A stretch of 64,000 nt of DNA from Phlyctochytrium arcticum (Eukaryota > Chytridiomycota > Chytridiomycetes > Chytridiales > Chytridiaceae). The notes beneath the pieces are model-generated. The model was not told the DNA's origin, made no database searches, and was given only the letters and a program-made list of their open reading frames with translations. The stretch's first letter is position 1. The number at the start of each line of letters is the position of its first letter. Made by a program: the position numbers and the translations under genes. The DNA is taken from the NCBI GenBank assembly GCA_025602905.1, contig JAHLKI010000053.1, forward strand, positions 21,675 to 85,674, written 5' to 3'. This document shows positions 8,842-20,700 of the stretch, piece after piece.

Positions 8842-10669
8842 TTACTGAGGAGAGTTGAGGGTGCCATTGACTTGCTTCTTTTCCGTGGTGGGGTCCACCG
8901 AGATGGCCGCGACTTCATCGTCGGGAAGAGCGAGATTGCGCATCAGGGCCAGACCGACGGCAATGGGAATGAGCAGGCAGAGCGAGGCAATGTTGATGTT
9001 TTTGGTCACGACCGTGTAGGCGTCCGAGATGCCGGGGTAGGTGGCCTTCATGGTTTGGGCGTCCATGACACTGGAGAGGATGGTGACAATGTCGTCGGCG
9101 GGGACACCGCGGGCCAAGAGTTCGTTGGGGAGTTGGTTTTTCCAGATGGTACCGGCAATGGCGGATCCAATGGCGCCACCGATGGAAGCGATGGAGAGGA
9201 AAATGCCCGTGACAATGGCAACGTCCTGGTGAGGAACGGCGGCCTGGGCACCGACTTGGACGGCAGTGGTAATGAGACCAGCTCCGATACCAGCCAAGAT
9301 TTGGGAAAAGATGATTTCAATGGCGGGGTTCTTGGGTCCACGAAAGTTAATCATGAGCCCGTTGCCAATCATGTTGGCGGCAAGACCAATCCATCCGTAA
9401 ATCAAAAAGCGGCGGTGATACTTCATGACGAGACCGATGGCGATGGAGGAAATGACAGAAGAAAACATCCAGGCGTTGGTGATCCATTGGGACTTGTCAA
9501 AGTCGAGGTCGCGGGTGACGTAGAGGTACGAGGTCAGGTAACTTGTGTAGGTGTACCACGACATGAACATGAAAAAGACGCAGAGAAGGCCACCGAGGGC
9601 GGTGCGGTTCTTGACGACACGGAGAGGCAAGATGGGGTAGGTAGCGTAACGTTTTTCCCAGAAAAAGAGGAGGCCGTGAATCAGGACTCCAGAGACAATC
9701 ATGGCAATGACGGATCCGTCCTTGTAACCACCGTCATAGTAAGGAGCACGGAGGAGGGCAAAGAGAATGAGGGACCAGGCACCGGCGAGGAGCAGACATC
9801 CGACGAGATCCATGCCCATAAAGAAGTCGACCAAAAACTTTTTGTTCCAGACAATGGGTTGGCGAATCTTTCCGGCGCGGCGGGCCTTGCGCTCGACCCA
9901 AATCAAGGGCCCAATGACAAAGAGGGAGGTGAGGGGCAACAGAATAATGATCAATCCCATAGTCCAGCGCCAGTGGTCGGGCAAAAAGGCGGTGGCGTAG
10001 AGAGGGCCGACCCAAGTGTTGATCAGGAAGGGGGTGTCGGGGAGAGAAGAGAGGAAACCACGGTTGGCGAGGGACGTGGTGTCGGCAATAATGAGTTGCT
10101 GCATGAGCATGATGCCCGAAGATCCAATCGAGTAAAAGACGGAAGCGCCGGCAAAAGCGCCAAACGTCGTGACTTTGCACATGATGATGTATCCGAGACA
10201 AAAGCAAAAGAGGGAAAAGACGTAGGCCTCGACACGACCAAATGTGTCGGCAATCTTGACGAGGGGGAATTTGGAGACGGCGCCGACAATGGCATTGACG
10301 GTGGGCAGCACGACCAGCATGGAGTGAGCCTTGAAGTTTGAGGTGATGAAGGGCTCGAGGGTCCAGAAGGACTGGCCGTCAAGCGACGTGACATAGGCTA
10401 CCAGCAGGAGACTAATGTTTTTGTTTAGTACTGTGTGCTTTCTGCTAGTCACTTGATGGCAAAACTCACCCAACGTAAATGATCCAAAAGTCGGTGCGGG
10501 TAAAAGTGTTTGTGACGGCCTCGACGTTGCTGACACCGGCCTGGGTGGGCACGGCCTCTGCATCGACATTGTTGAGCGTGTGTCGTTGGGTGAGATTGTT
10601 GTTGGTTGGCAAGTCCGAGTGGTGCTGCAGAGTAGTCTGGCTAGCGTCCTTTTCGACCATGGCGGCCAT
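8842..10669 (-). CDS. MFS siderophore-iron transporter (SIT/ARN family)
   Basis: Exons 10669-10470 and 10411-8842, joined across a 58-nt intron (GTGAGT...CATTAG), give 589 residues. The open frame that reads through the intron has an out-of-frame N terminus, so the ATG at 10669 (MAAMVEKDAS) is preferred. A short polar N-terminal tail is followed by many hydrophobic segments consistent with 14-TM fungal siderophore transporters. The MFS loop motif is present (LVKIADTFGRVEAY), and the SIT-like start of TM1 reads LLLVAYVTSLDGQSFWTLEP. SIT proteins take up ferri-siderophores by proton symport at the plasma or vesicle membrane. It lies two genes from a siderophore-type NRPS and shares orientation with the intervening ABC transporter. 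Substrate specificity cannot be read from sequence. Confidence 0.85.
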
Positions 10670-11380
10670 TGCAATGATTATGCTTGGTGGTGGTGGGGGG
10701 GTGAGCGGGGGGTTTGGTTGAGGGGCAAGTAAGAGGTCGTGTGCTTCCTTTTATACCCGGGTGGTGGTGGGAAGTGGTAGGGGGAGTCGGATGGTTCAAC
10801 GGAAGGAAGAAAAAAAGCGAGCCGCTGGCTGTCAGTGTGCTGAAGCCTGAATGCCCCACCCACCAAAAAACGCCTACTATTAGGAAAAACGAACTGCTAC
10901 GAATCCGGCCTATCCCGCTCCGCTCCGACGCTCGCTCCCGGCGGAACCCGTCGCCCAATCAGCGCTGCTCCGTGCCCGTCACACTGACTCACTCCCTCTC
11001 ACTCTCCAGTGGCGCAGTCCGCGAGCCCTGGCTCCGACTGGCCGGGCGCTTCCCTGCCAGGATCTGCTGGGGATCTGATCTTTTGCTCAATCTCATCAAA
11101 GCGGGTTATTGTTTCGTTTGTGCTTTGCGCTGCTTTGCCGGCGGGCTCTGCGGTTGGTTGGTTGGTTGGGGGTCTGGGCCCGTCCCGTATATATACGCGG
11201 ACAGGGTTAACTGTAATACCTTATTCCGTCCGTTTTGGGCCTTGGGCTGCTGCTTGGAGCCTTCATGTGGCGCGGGCGTAGGTTCGGTGGGATTTGCAGC
11301 GGGAGTGAGAGCAGATGAACAGATGGAATAACAAGAAATAAATAGAAAAAAATGTAAAAGAAAAAAGTACAATGACAAAA
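10670..11380. other. Promoter region of the MFS gene and 3' flank of the ABC gene
   Basis: A TATA element is noted separately. The rest is GC-rich with no supported gene. Confidence 0.4.
10748..10755 (-). promoter_or_regulatory. TATA box of the MFS transporter gene
   Basis: TATAAAAG on the minus strand, about 80 bp upstream of the ATG at 10669. Confidence 0.55.
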
Positions 11381-14300
11381 CTACAAACACCCCGTCTGCC
11401 GCTCAACCATCCCCCGATACCTTCCATTAGAACCCATCAACTCTTCATGTCGTCCCCCCTCAACTACTCGTCCCCCCTCAACAACAGCCACAAAATCCGC
11501 TCCCCGAATCGTACCCATCCGATGCGCAACCACCACCAACGTCTTGCCCTTTTGCCGCTCTTGTTCCAAGGCGCGTTGGACAATCGTCTCTGAATGCGTG
11601 TCCAGAGCTGATGTCGCTTCGTCTAGGAGTAACAAGGGGGCATCCCGAAGAAGGACCCGAGCAATCGAAAGACGTTGTCGTTGACCCCCCGAAAACCGTG
11701 ATCCGTGCGCTCCACAATCGGTATCGTATCCCTCAGGCAACCCCATAATAAACTCATGCATGTCCACGCGTCGACAGACTTGATCCAAATCAGCCTGCGT
11801 AATCGTTCTTGAGGCAGGTAATCCCAGGACTAGATTGAATCGGATGGAGCCTTGGAAGAGCACCGGGTCCTGATTCACATATCCGACTTGAGACCGGTAT
11901 GCGCGGACTGGCCGAGACGTGAGATTTGAACCGTTGATGGTGATACTCCCAGAAGTGGGATCGTAGAACCGTTCGAGTAAAGCGAGAACAGTGGATTTGC
12001 CACACCCTGAATCCCCCACCAATGCCACGAATGTGCCCGCCGGAATGTGCAGTGAGAAATTACTGAGAACGGCGTGATGCGGGCGGGATGGGTAATGAAA
12101 TGTCACATCCTTGAGTTGCACGTCCATCTCCTTCTTCTGATCTTGAGTCATCATAACTTTAGTCTTGGAATCCTCATCATCGGTGTCAAGAGTCGTATCA
12201 ATCTCGGCAGTCAGATTCACCATCCTGAGCACACTCTCCCCCGCACATCTCGCTTTCGTCACATCCGGCGCCAACGAAAACATTTGTCCACTCATCTGTG
12301 CACTAAACAACAATGCCGGCAGGACAATAAACACCTGTTTCGATGTGGCCTCCCCTTTCGATACCAACTGGGCTCCCCACCAGTAACTCAGTCCATACAA
12401 CAGGTACGATAACGTATACGCCAACGACAACATCAAATTGCCCTTTGTTAATGTTTTGAGCGAGGCTGCGTAGGCTGTTGATAGCGAATCCGCGTACTGG
12501 GCTACAATCTGGTCTTGACGGCCTAAAGCCATCACAGTCTTGATCCCCCCAATGGCTTCCGAAGCCAACCCCGCAGCACCCGTATACGCCGTCGAATGCA
12601 ACTCATGGAAATCGCTGAGGACTTTGACCCGGAGGTAGCCTGCTAACAGCATGACTGGAACGGCGGTCAGGATCACGGCGGCGAGTTTGGGTTGCGTGAT
12701 GAAGGCTAATAACATGGCGCAACAGAGAGATACAATGATGGAAAAGATTGTGCCGATGATGATGCCTGATAGGCCTGAAACGTGGTTGCCGTCGGAATCT
12801 AGCGTGGCCGTCAGTGAGCCGGGGGAAGTATCCAGATCCGACATTTGTTGTTGTTGTTGTTTCTTGGTAGTCTTTGAGGTGGTCGTCGTCGTGACGGTAT
12901 CATTACCCTCCATCAACGTCCGGCTACTCTCCTCCCGCTCCAACAATAACTCTGACCCAGACACATCCCCCCGCTCATAAAACGCCATATCAAGTCTCAT
13001 CAAATTCCTCAGCACCCGGCCGCGTAATTCGACCAGTACCCGCTCACTCACAATTCCAAATAACCCTCCAGCCATACTCTGCGCACAAAACTGCACCACT
13101 CCAAACGCGACAAAGAGTCCGGCCAAAAGTTTTGATTGGGCCAGGATATCGTCGGGTTTTGTCGTGGCGGTACTCAGCGATTCAATCATGTTGGCGAATA
13201 AAAGAGCTTCGATGGAGGAAGCGGAGCCGATTAGGGCTGAGGCAAAGAGACCGAGGAGGAAGAGGGTGCGGGATGGGTTGGTTAACTTGAAGATTCGGTG
13301 GATGAGGTGGAAGGTTGAAATGGAGGTTGGGGTGGGTAATAGGGGTTTGGGGGCATCTTCTTCTTCTTCGGGGCGGGGGGAGGGGGGACTCAACGAGTCT
13401 TCGGAGGGACGTTGAGTGATGATGGTGGGGAGGGTTGATGTTGATATTGAGTGGGGTAGCTCCACTTCTTTGATGGATGCAGGTTGACTCGTAGAACTAC
13501 CACCAAAGACTTGTCCATCCACCAACTCCCAATACTTTCCCTTAGCTTCACATAACCCATCATGCGTTCCGCGCTCAACTACTTTCCCATCCTCCATCAC
13601 CACAATCCAATCCGCGTTGCGGACCGTAGCAAGGCGATGCGCAACCACAACCGTAGTCCGATTCGCACAGGCTCTGTCCAACGCTTGTTGGACCCATTGT
13701 TCGGATTTAGAGTCCAGCGCCGACGTCGCTTCGTCCAATAAAAGAATGGGCGGGTTACCCACTACAGCTCTCGCAATCGCGATTCGCTGTTTTTGACCCC
13801 CCGAAAGTCCGGCACCGCCTTCACCCACTAAAGTCTCGTACCCGTCCCGTAACGCACTCACAAATTCGTCAACGTGGGCTATCGCTGCCGCTTCTTTGAT
13901 CCGAATATCCTGTTCGTCGCGGGATAAGGAAGCGTAAGGCGTGTTGACGAGTCCGTAGGCAATGTTGTCACGGATGGAGGCCCGGAATAAGACGGGGGTT
14001 TGCATGACTACACCGAAATGAGATCGAAGGGTTTGGACGTGCCAGTCTCGGATATCCCGTCCATCCACCAATACTCTTCCACCCAAACGTCGATCCACCA
14101 TTTCAGTTGTAGTTGTTGTCGTTGTTGCAGACTCGGGATCGTAAAGACGTTGAAGAAGGGCCATGATAGTGGATTTGCCCGACCCAGATCGACCCACAAT
14201 CGCCGTCATCTTTCCAGCAGGAATGGGTAACGTGACATTATCAAGAACTTTGGATGTGGGCCGCGACGGATAACTAAAACTGACATGTTCCAATGCCAAT

Positions 14301-15691
14301 TCTCCTTTGACGGGTTCCCCCTCTTTCCCCCGGTATCCTTCCCCAGACCGGGTATTAATCACGGGCACCCGGTCAATCGCGTCGAATAATCGGACACCCG
14401 CCGCAGCCGCAAACGAGAAAATCTGGATAAAGGGTGCAAACTCTCCAATCACCAAGGAAGCATCCAGGACGAGGAAAATGACAGTGTAGACTGTTCCGGC
14501 CTCCTGAACCGTTCCTTGAACAATCAATTCGGCGCCTTGCCAGAATGCTAATGCGTTTCCGCAGTAGGCGATGAAAAAGATGCCGCCGAGCATGGATGCA
14601 CCCCATAAAGCTTTCCGGATTCCCCAGCCGCGAGCAAGGGATAAATGCCCCGTGTAAGTTTTTCCCAGTGCGTCTTGGGCGTTAAACGCCTGCACGACCC
14701 GGATATGCGAAAAGACTTGTTCGGCCAAGGACCCAGCTTGAGATTGACATTCCGTGTGTTTTAACGTGTATTTCTCGATTTGGCGGGAGCAGAATGCGAC
14801 GACCAGTAAAAACGCTGGCACGACCGAGATTAAGGTCGCGGTTAACCTCGCATTCTTGATAAACCCGACGGTAAATGCGGAAACGAAATAGGAGAGGGAT
14901 TGGAGGTACAACCCCATTTTTTCCGATGTCCCGTTTTGGATGGTTTGAATGTCGGAGGTGAGACGGTTGCTTACACCTCCTGGAGTCGTCGTATCGAAAT
15001 AGCTTAGATCTTGGTTTAACGTGGCGGATAAATACTCTTTTCGGAGTTGGCGGGTCACCCGTTCGCCAATCATGGACCAACACATCGAGTAAGCGTACGT
15101 GACCAAAAAGAAAAAGATCGTGACGCCAAATAGGATTTGGAGTTTGGAGTTGACCAGGGATACAAATGCGTCGCGGTCAGCGTCTGGGAGTCGGATATGC
15201 GGTGGGATGGCGGCAAACGCTGAAATGAGGTCGCCAAAGAGGATACCCAGGATGGGCAATGGGGGGCCGGCGAGCAGCGCACAGAGGGTGCCGAATACGA
15301 GGAGGAAATGGTCTTTGGGGGTGGAGTACCGGAACAGGCGAAAATAGCCCAACGCAGAGACTTTGGGTTGTTCTTCTTCTTCTTCTTTTTTGGGGTCACC
15401 CTCCTTCTCGGATGTATCTTCTTTGGCGTCTTTGGGTGCAACGGTAACGGGTGTGGAGGAGGAGGAGGTGAGAGCCAGACTTTCGCGAGATGGAGCCCGA
15501 AGAAGCCCATGGGGCATTCCCACTAATAAACTGTTTCGGGCGGACGGAGCGAGGCTTGTGGTACTGGCATTATTTGAGGTGGTAGTAGTGGGGGGATGGG
15601 GACGGTTGATTTCATGCTCGATTTCGGAAGAGATGGAGACGGGAGCGACGATGACGCTTATTCCTCCTTCTGCTTGTTCTTTGGAACTCAT
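11381..15691 (-). CDS. ABCB full-length transporter (multidrug/P-glycoprotein type)
   Basis: A single exon encodes 1,436 residues with the order TMD1-NBD1-TMD2-NBD2. After a polar 110-residue N terminus the first membrane domain starts near YFRLFRYSTPKDHFLL. NBD1 has Walker A GRSGSGKST (about residue 500), signature LSGGQKQR and Walker B ILLLDEATSALD. NBD2 has Walker A GDSGCGKST (about 1,225), signature FSGGQRQR and Walker B LLLLDEATSALD. All catalytic motifs look intact. Such proteins export lipophilic compounds or peptides at the plasma membrane. The gene is divergent from the NRPS across 1.3 kb and adjacent to the siderophore transporter. In Aspergillus fumigatus an ABC transporter of this class neighbours the siderophore NRPS gene sidD, so a role in handling the peptide product is a reasonable inference. 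The region 13300-13450 is a low-complexity linker with a Glu-rich tract. Confidence 0.9.
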   Translation of the reverse strand: MSSKEQAEGGISVIVAPVSISSEIEHEINRPHPPTTTTSNNASTTSLAPSARNSLLVGMPHGLLRAPSRESLALTSSSSTPVTVAPKDAKEDTSEKEGDPKKEEEEEQPKVSALGYFRLFRYSTPKDHFLLVFGTLCALLAGPPLPILGILFGDLISAFAAIPPHIRLPDADRDAFVSLVNSKLQILFGVTIFFFLVTYAYSMCWSMIGERVTRQLRKEYLSATLNQDLSYFDTTTPGGVSNRLTSDIQTIQNGTSEKMGLYLQSLSYFVSAFTVGFIKNARLTATLISVVPAFLLVVAFCSRQIEKYTLKHTECQSQAGSLAEQVFSHIRVVQAFNAQDALGKTYTGHLSLARGWGIRKALWGASMLGGIFFIAYCGNALAFWQGAELIVQGTVQEAGTVYTVIFLVLDASLVIGEFAPFIQIFSFAAAAGVRLFDAIDRVPVINTRSGEGYRGKEGEPVKGELALEHVSFSYPSRPTSKVLDNVTLPIPAGKMTAIVGRSGSGKSTIMALLQRLYDPESATTTTTTTEMVDRRLGGRVLVDGRDIRDWHVQTLRSHFGVVMQTPVLFRASIRDNIAYGLVNTPYASLSRDEQDIRIKEAAAIAHVDEFVSALRDGYETLVGEGGAGLSGGQKQRIAIARAVVGNPPILLLDEATSALDSKSEQWVQQALDRACANRTTVVVAHRLATVRNADWIVVMEDGKVVERGTHDGLCEAKGKYWELVDGQVFGGSSTSQPASIKEVELPHSISTSTLPTIITQRPSEDSLSPPSPRPEEEEDAPKPLLPTPTSISTFHLIHRIFKLTNPSRTLFLLGLFASALIGSASSIEALLFANMIESLSTATTKPDDILAQSKLLAGLFVAFGVVQFCAQSMAGGLFGIVSERVLVELRGRVLRNLMRLDMAFYERGDVSGSELLLEREESSRTLMEGNDTVTTTTTSKTTKKQQQQQMSDLDTSPGSLTATLDSDGNHVSGLSGIIIGTIFSIIVSLCCAMLLAFITQPKLAAVILTAVPVMLLAGYLRVKVLSDFHELHSTAYTGAAGLASEAIGGIKTVMALGRQDQIVAQYADSLSTAYAASLKTLTKGNLMLSLAYTLSYLLYGLSYWWGAQLVSKGEATSKQVFIVLPALLFSAQMSGQMFSLAPDVTKARCAGESVLRMVNLTAEIDTTLDTDDEDSKTKVMMTQDQKKEMDVQLKDVTFHYPSRPHHAVLSNFSLHIPAGTFVALVGDSGCGKSTVLALLERFYDPTSGSITINGSNLTSRPVRAYRSQVGYVNQDPVLFQGSIRFNLVLGLPASRTITQADLDQVCRRVDMHEFIMGLPEGYDTDCGAHGSRFSGGQRQRLSIARVLLRDAPLLLLDEATSALDTHSETIVQRALEQERQKGKTLVVVAHRMGTIRGADFVAVVEGGRVVEGGRHEELMGSNGRYRGMVERQTGCL

Positions 15692-17032
15692 CTTGGCGTG
15701 TGGTTGATCTGGGTGGTAAAATGTCGGGGTTAGGAGAGAGCAACTTCTCTACATCAGGATGGGTACGTACCTTGGTTGTCGTCAAGTCTCCTACTGTCTG
15801 TTTTCGTTCGTTTCGATCGTGTTGTGAGTAGTAATAACTTTGATCTTCTGTGGTGAATGGCAAATGTGAGTTCTCTGCGCTCTCGACACAAACTCAGAAG
15901 TACTTTTTTACATACCAGATCAGATCAGTTGCGTTTTCGTGGTGGATCGTTTGTGAGTAAGTGAAAAGTTTACGGATCTATTTTAGCAAAAGTTAGACTC
16001 TGTAAAGTCGTTTTTTTTTTCCATCAACTCGGGTAACGTACCCAGATCAGTTCCGTCTTCCGTTCGGGTCGGGCCCGATAACTAAAAAGGGCGGGATATG
16101 AGGTTGTTATTTGTGTAGTATGAGAAATATCGGTATAGGTTTTGGTATGAGTTTACGGAAGTAACAAGTCTCTGTACTTCAGCAGCAGCCAAAAGTCCGA
16201 CACCAAGACAAAAAAGTGTTCCGCTCGGAGCAGGGTCAAGATCTCCGGTTATCAGCGGGGGCGTTCCTTTCCGACTGGATGCCACAACTTTTTTTTACGT
16301 GTCTTTTAGAGTTGTTTTAGAGACAAGGTTATTCTTGACTTTTTGACTTGACTTTGTGACTTGATTGTAATGGCGATCCAAAGATTCTGCCTATGTGATT
16401 TCAGCACACCTTTCTTTGGATCTCTGGGTGCTCCGGTGCTGCTGGCGAGACTGGAAGCGTGACTGGGATCTCTGAAATGGCTCATTTAGCCAGATCCGGC
16501 GGAATGACCACGGACGCTCCAGCCAATCAGCGCGCGTTACCGCTGACACTCTCGCACCGGACCCGGAGTTTCGGTTCTGACTCACGGCTATCTTTCCTTC
16601 TCCGACAATCGGTTTTGGTGTGTATGCCCTTTTTTGCTAGACTCGAGTATTCCGGTATGGCTGCTGCTATTCCGTGAGGACCGTTGATCTTTTTTGGGCT
16701 TTACCTTCCTTTCCTTGAACGACTACCACGACGACGACGACGGCCGGAAGGATATGGACTTGGTTTTATCCTCGGTTGGATTGACTACTTTACTACACTA
16801 GACTGACGACGGACGACGACGACGAGTAACGACAAACAGCCGACGAGGTGGGTAGATCTAAAGACTTTTGAAGCAGGCATGAGGTCTAACTGCGATTCAA
16901 CAGATAAACAAACAGACGACGACGACTTATTATTATTATCATTATTCACGAACGACTGACACTTTTGACGCTGAGGCATATTCTCAGCACACAAACTGAC
17001 ACTACCATCAGCCATTACCAACACTTAATATC
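15692..17032. promoter_or_regulatory. Divergent intergenic region between ABCB transporter and NRPS
   Basis: This 1.3-kb region separates the two start codons and probably contains both promoters. It holds three GAC-rich trinucleotide tracts close to the NRPS start (about 16727-16745, 16803-16826 and 16914-16926), a run of T at 16011-16020, and no convincing TATA box for the NRPS. HGATAR matches (16076-16081, 16249-16254, 16902-16907) could bind a siderophore-type GATA repressor but are no denser than chance. No gene seen. Confidence 0.4.
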
Positions 17033-17700
17033 ATGCTGGGCAGCAGCGAATCCGTAGTGCCCCAAGTCCGCACCTTTCCCAACTTGTCTGGCCAGTTGCT
17101 CCCCGACACCTTTCACCCCACCCGCAACGCAACAGTCACTCTGTCCCATGCCTTTACGCAGGATGCAGACATTCACGAACCCGCTCTCCAAGTCGCCTGG
17201 GCGAAACTGCTGACTCTCTACTTGGGCGAAACCGAGGTGGCTTTGGGTGCCTCCGATGGATCTGTGGTGACAGTTGACTTGGCCGCTTTTGAGACTACCA
17301 GGGATGTTGTGGAAGCTATGCCTGGTTTGATCGGCAAAGATGCTTCCATCCTGGCTGAAACCGTGGTTTGCTTGCAACGGTCTTCCGCTGACCCACGTCT
17401 GATTTTCCCGGAGGTAACGTCAAACTCTCTCTGCATTCTCTTTTCAAACCCCCCCACTCACGAATGATGTTAGACCTTCTTGGCAGCCATTGTATCACGC
17501 AATAAAGAATCGGGAGAATGGGCCGCTGAACTGGAGTATGACAGCAACTTGATTCCCCAACTGCAAGCTTCTCGAATCTTGGAGCAATTCAGTCATTTGT
17601 ACCGGGCCGTCAATGCATTTCCCAACCAGCATCCGACGGATATTGCCAACACGTTTCCTACGGCCGAAACGTCCATCAGCCAGCCGGGGTTCAGTCTCCT
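17033..17700 (+). other. NRPS N-terminal condensation-domain remnant
   Basis: Residues 1-210 resemble only the C-terminal half of the downstream C domains. ALQVAWAKLLTLYLGETEV parallels GQVAWGKLLGLYLNEPDV of C2, and ILEQFSHLYRAV parallels the final helix. The catalytic HHxxxDG half is missing, so this piece cannot condense. Intron 1 (17414-17473) lies in it. Confidence 0.65.
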
Positions 17701-20700
17701 CGATGCAACCGAAACACACTTCCTGCATTCGTTTTTCAGTAACGCGGCCGAAACGCACCCGGACAATATTGCCCTCGAGTTTGTGACTAGTACTGCCCCT
17801 TACCAAGCCGAAAAAGTCACGTATGCCCAACTCGACGCCGAAACCAACCAATTGGCCAATTACCTCCAAATCAAGCAATGTGTTCGCCCGGACGACGTGA
17901 TTGCCCTTTGCATGGACAAGTCAGTCCACATGTACCGTTCCATTTTGGGTGTCATGAAGGCGGGTGCCGCGTACTGTCCCGTAGATGCGTATACCCCGCT
18001 GGACCGGTTCGAGTACATTTTGCAGCAAACGGGAGCTAGAGTCATTTTGGTGGCCGGGAAAGGCCATGCTTTGGCGGATCAAATCAAGGCTTTGAAGACG
18101 ATGAAGGACGTTCAAATCATTGCGGTGGATAGTGACGATTCGCCAGTCAAGATGACGCCCTTCAGTCATCCACCCTCTAACCCCAGCCTCTCGCCCCACC
18201 ACCTGGCCTACGTCCTCTACACGTCGGGCACAACCGGCAAACCCAAAGGCGTCATGATTCACCACTCGGCCGCCGTCCAGTCTATCCTGGCTCATACAGC
18301 TCTCTTACCCACACCCCCCGGAACCCGCTTCCTCCAATTTGCGGCCACGACATTTGACGTCTCCATCTTTGATATGCATTTTACCTGGAACATGGGGTTC
18401 ACGCTCGTTTCTGCGTCTCAGGAACTCATGCTCCGTGATTTGGGCGGGTTGATTGCGGCTTCTGAAACGACATACTTGGATCTCACACCCACGGTTGCGG
18501 GAACGTTGAAAAGGGATTTGGTGCCTTCCATCAAAGTTGTTATTTGTATTGGGGAAGCACTGACTCAAAAAGTGGTGGATGAGTTTGGCGGTGAGGATGT
18601 AGAGACGGATTGTCTGTTGATTAATCTGTACGGGCCTACTGAAGCTGCTATTGCGGTTACGGGCATGACCATCAAACGCTCGGAGCGAACCATCCCAGCC
18701 ATCATTGGCGGCCCCTTCTCGACCGTCACCACCATGATACTGGCCTCCCCTACCTCGTCGGTTCCCGTCCCCATGGGCTGTCTCGGCGAACTCTGTCTCT
18801 CGGGTCCCCAACTCGCCCGTGGCTACCTGGGGCGCCCCGACCTGACTGCCGAGAAATTCGCCGAATTGACCACCCCCCAAATCAATGCCCGCATCTATCG
18901 TACCGGTGATTTAGTTCGTCAACTCGCCACTGGCCATATCGAGTACCTTGGCCGTATGGACGATCAAGTCAAGTTAAACGGCTACCGAATCGAATTAGAT
19001 GAAGTCAATGCTGTCCTGGCCACCCCCGAAAACGGTATCACGCAGGCACTCACCCTCATCTTACGCCACGAGAGCTGGCAGCGCGATCAGATGGTTTCGT
19101 TTGTGGCTACCCAGAGCATTGAAGATCAACGGGCCGACTGTTTCTTGGTTGTTGACGGTACGGATGCCACCAGAGATGTCGTGCGACAAGCAGGAGACGC
19201 CGCTCGAAAGGCATTACCGCCGTACATGGTCCCCCAGGTTATTCTGGCGATTAACCGGATTCCGTTGGGCACGGCCGGCAAGGTGGATCGGAACCGGGTC
19301 AAGGGCTTATTTGCTGCTTTGACGGGCGAACAGTTATTGGCGCTCCTCTTGGCATCTGCGTCGTCGTCTCAAACTGACTCGAGTGAAGACTCGGAATGGA
19401 CACCCGTTGAACTGAAAATTCGTGCCGCGATTGCTGACCAGGCCGGTCTGGATCCCACCTCGATTACGAAACAAACCACCATTTTTCATCTCGGGATTGA
19501 CTCCATTGGAGCCATGAAGTTGCTTGCGACTCTACGAACCAACCACGGAATCCAGATTTCGGTGCTGGATGTCATGCAGTACCCGAGTATCGCCGGGATG
19601 AGTTCTCGTGTCTCTGGAGTAGATTCTGAATCTTCTGGTGATTTGGAGAAATTCAAGAAGGAGGATGAAGCTTTACTCCAAGATTTTGATGCCCGGAACC
19701 GTGAAACGGTTGTTGCCGCTCTGGAGGATAAATCTCTTGCGGCCAGTATTGCTCGGATCTTGCCCGCTACACCTTTACAAGAGGGTCTGCTGGTCGAAAC
19801 CTTGAAATTGCCTGGAACGTATATTACCCATGAGACATTTGGACTGCATCAGAATACGGATTCGGATCGGTTGCATTCTGCCATTTGCCGGGTGGTGGAA
19901 CGGACAGATGTGTTACGGACCACGTTTTGCGCGGTTGAAGACCCGGGTGCGACGTTTGCGCAAGTGGTTTATGTACCCGAACGACTACCCCGATGGCGGG
20001 TTTGCACTGTCCAAAGTGATGACCAGGTCGAAACGGTTCTGGAGACGGAACGCGCGTACCGGACTGCCGTCAATGTCGATTTCCCCATGATCGATCTTGT
20101 GTTAGTCAAAGGCCCCACCCTCCAAAAACTCCATATGCGGATTCACCACGCCTTGTATGACGGATGGGCACTGGCCATGATTCTCCAGGACGTTTTGGCG
20201 GCGTATAGAGATGAAACTCTTCCCCCGCGCTCCCAATTCCAATCGGCTTTAGTTCAGTTCTTGCCGGATGTAATGGCATCCCGTGGCGGTGATGGCGGAA
20301 AAACGTTTTGGATGGATGCATTGAAGGAGTTTACGCCCGTTCCGTTTCCCGATTTTTCGAATACGAGTTTGAAACCTACGGGGATTCATGCGACTTGGAG
20401 GACGAGTGCGATGAGCTTGACGGATATGAATGCTTTGGCGAAGGCTAGTGGGGTTTCCCTGCGGGCTGCGGGACAGGCCGCCTGGGCTATTCTGTTGTCA
20501 ACCTACCTCGACTCCCCCGATATTTGTTTCGGGCATGTTTTGTCCGGCCGTACATCCGATGACGACCGTCTCTCCTCCATTATCGGACCATTCTTTAATA
20601 TCCTTCCTACCCGGGTCACACTTTCCTCCCACCCCACCACTCTGGACCTGATCAATTACCTTCAATCCGATTACGTGGCCATGCTCCCCTTCCAACACAT

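Noticed and set aside
8803..10341. 512-codon open frame on the plus strand
   Set aside because: It is antisense to the MFS transporter and its sequence is Gly/Asp/Glu-rich without any domain; the minus-strand gene explains it.
16076..16907. HGATAR sites (16076-16081, 16249-16254, 16902-16907) as evidence for iron-responsive GATA control of the NRPS
   Set aside because: About this many matches are expected by chance in 1.3 kb on two strands, and there is no ATCWGATAA extension.
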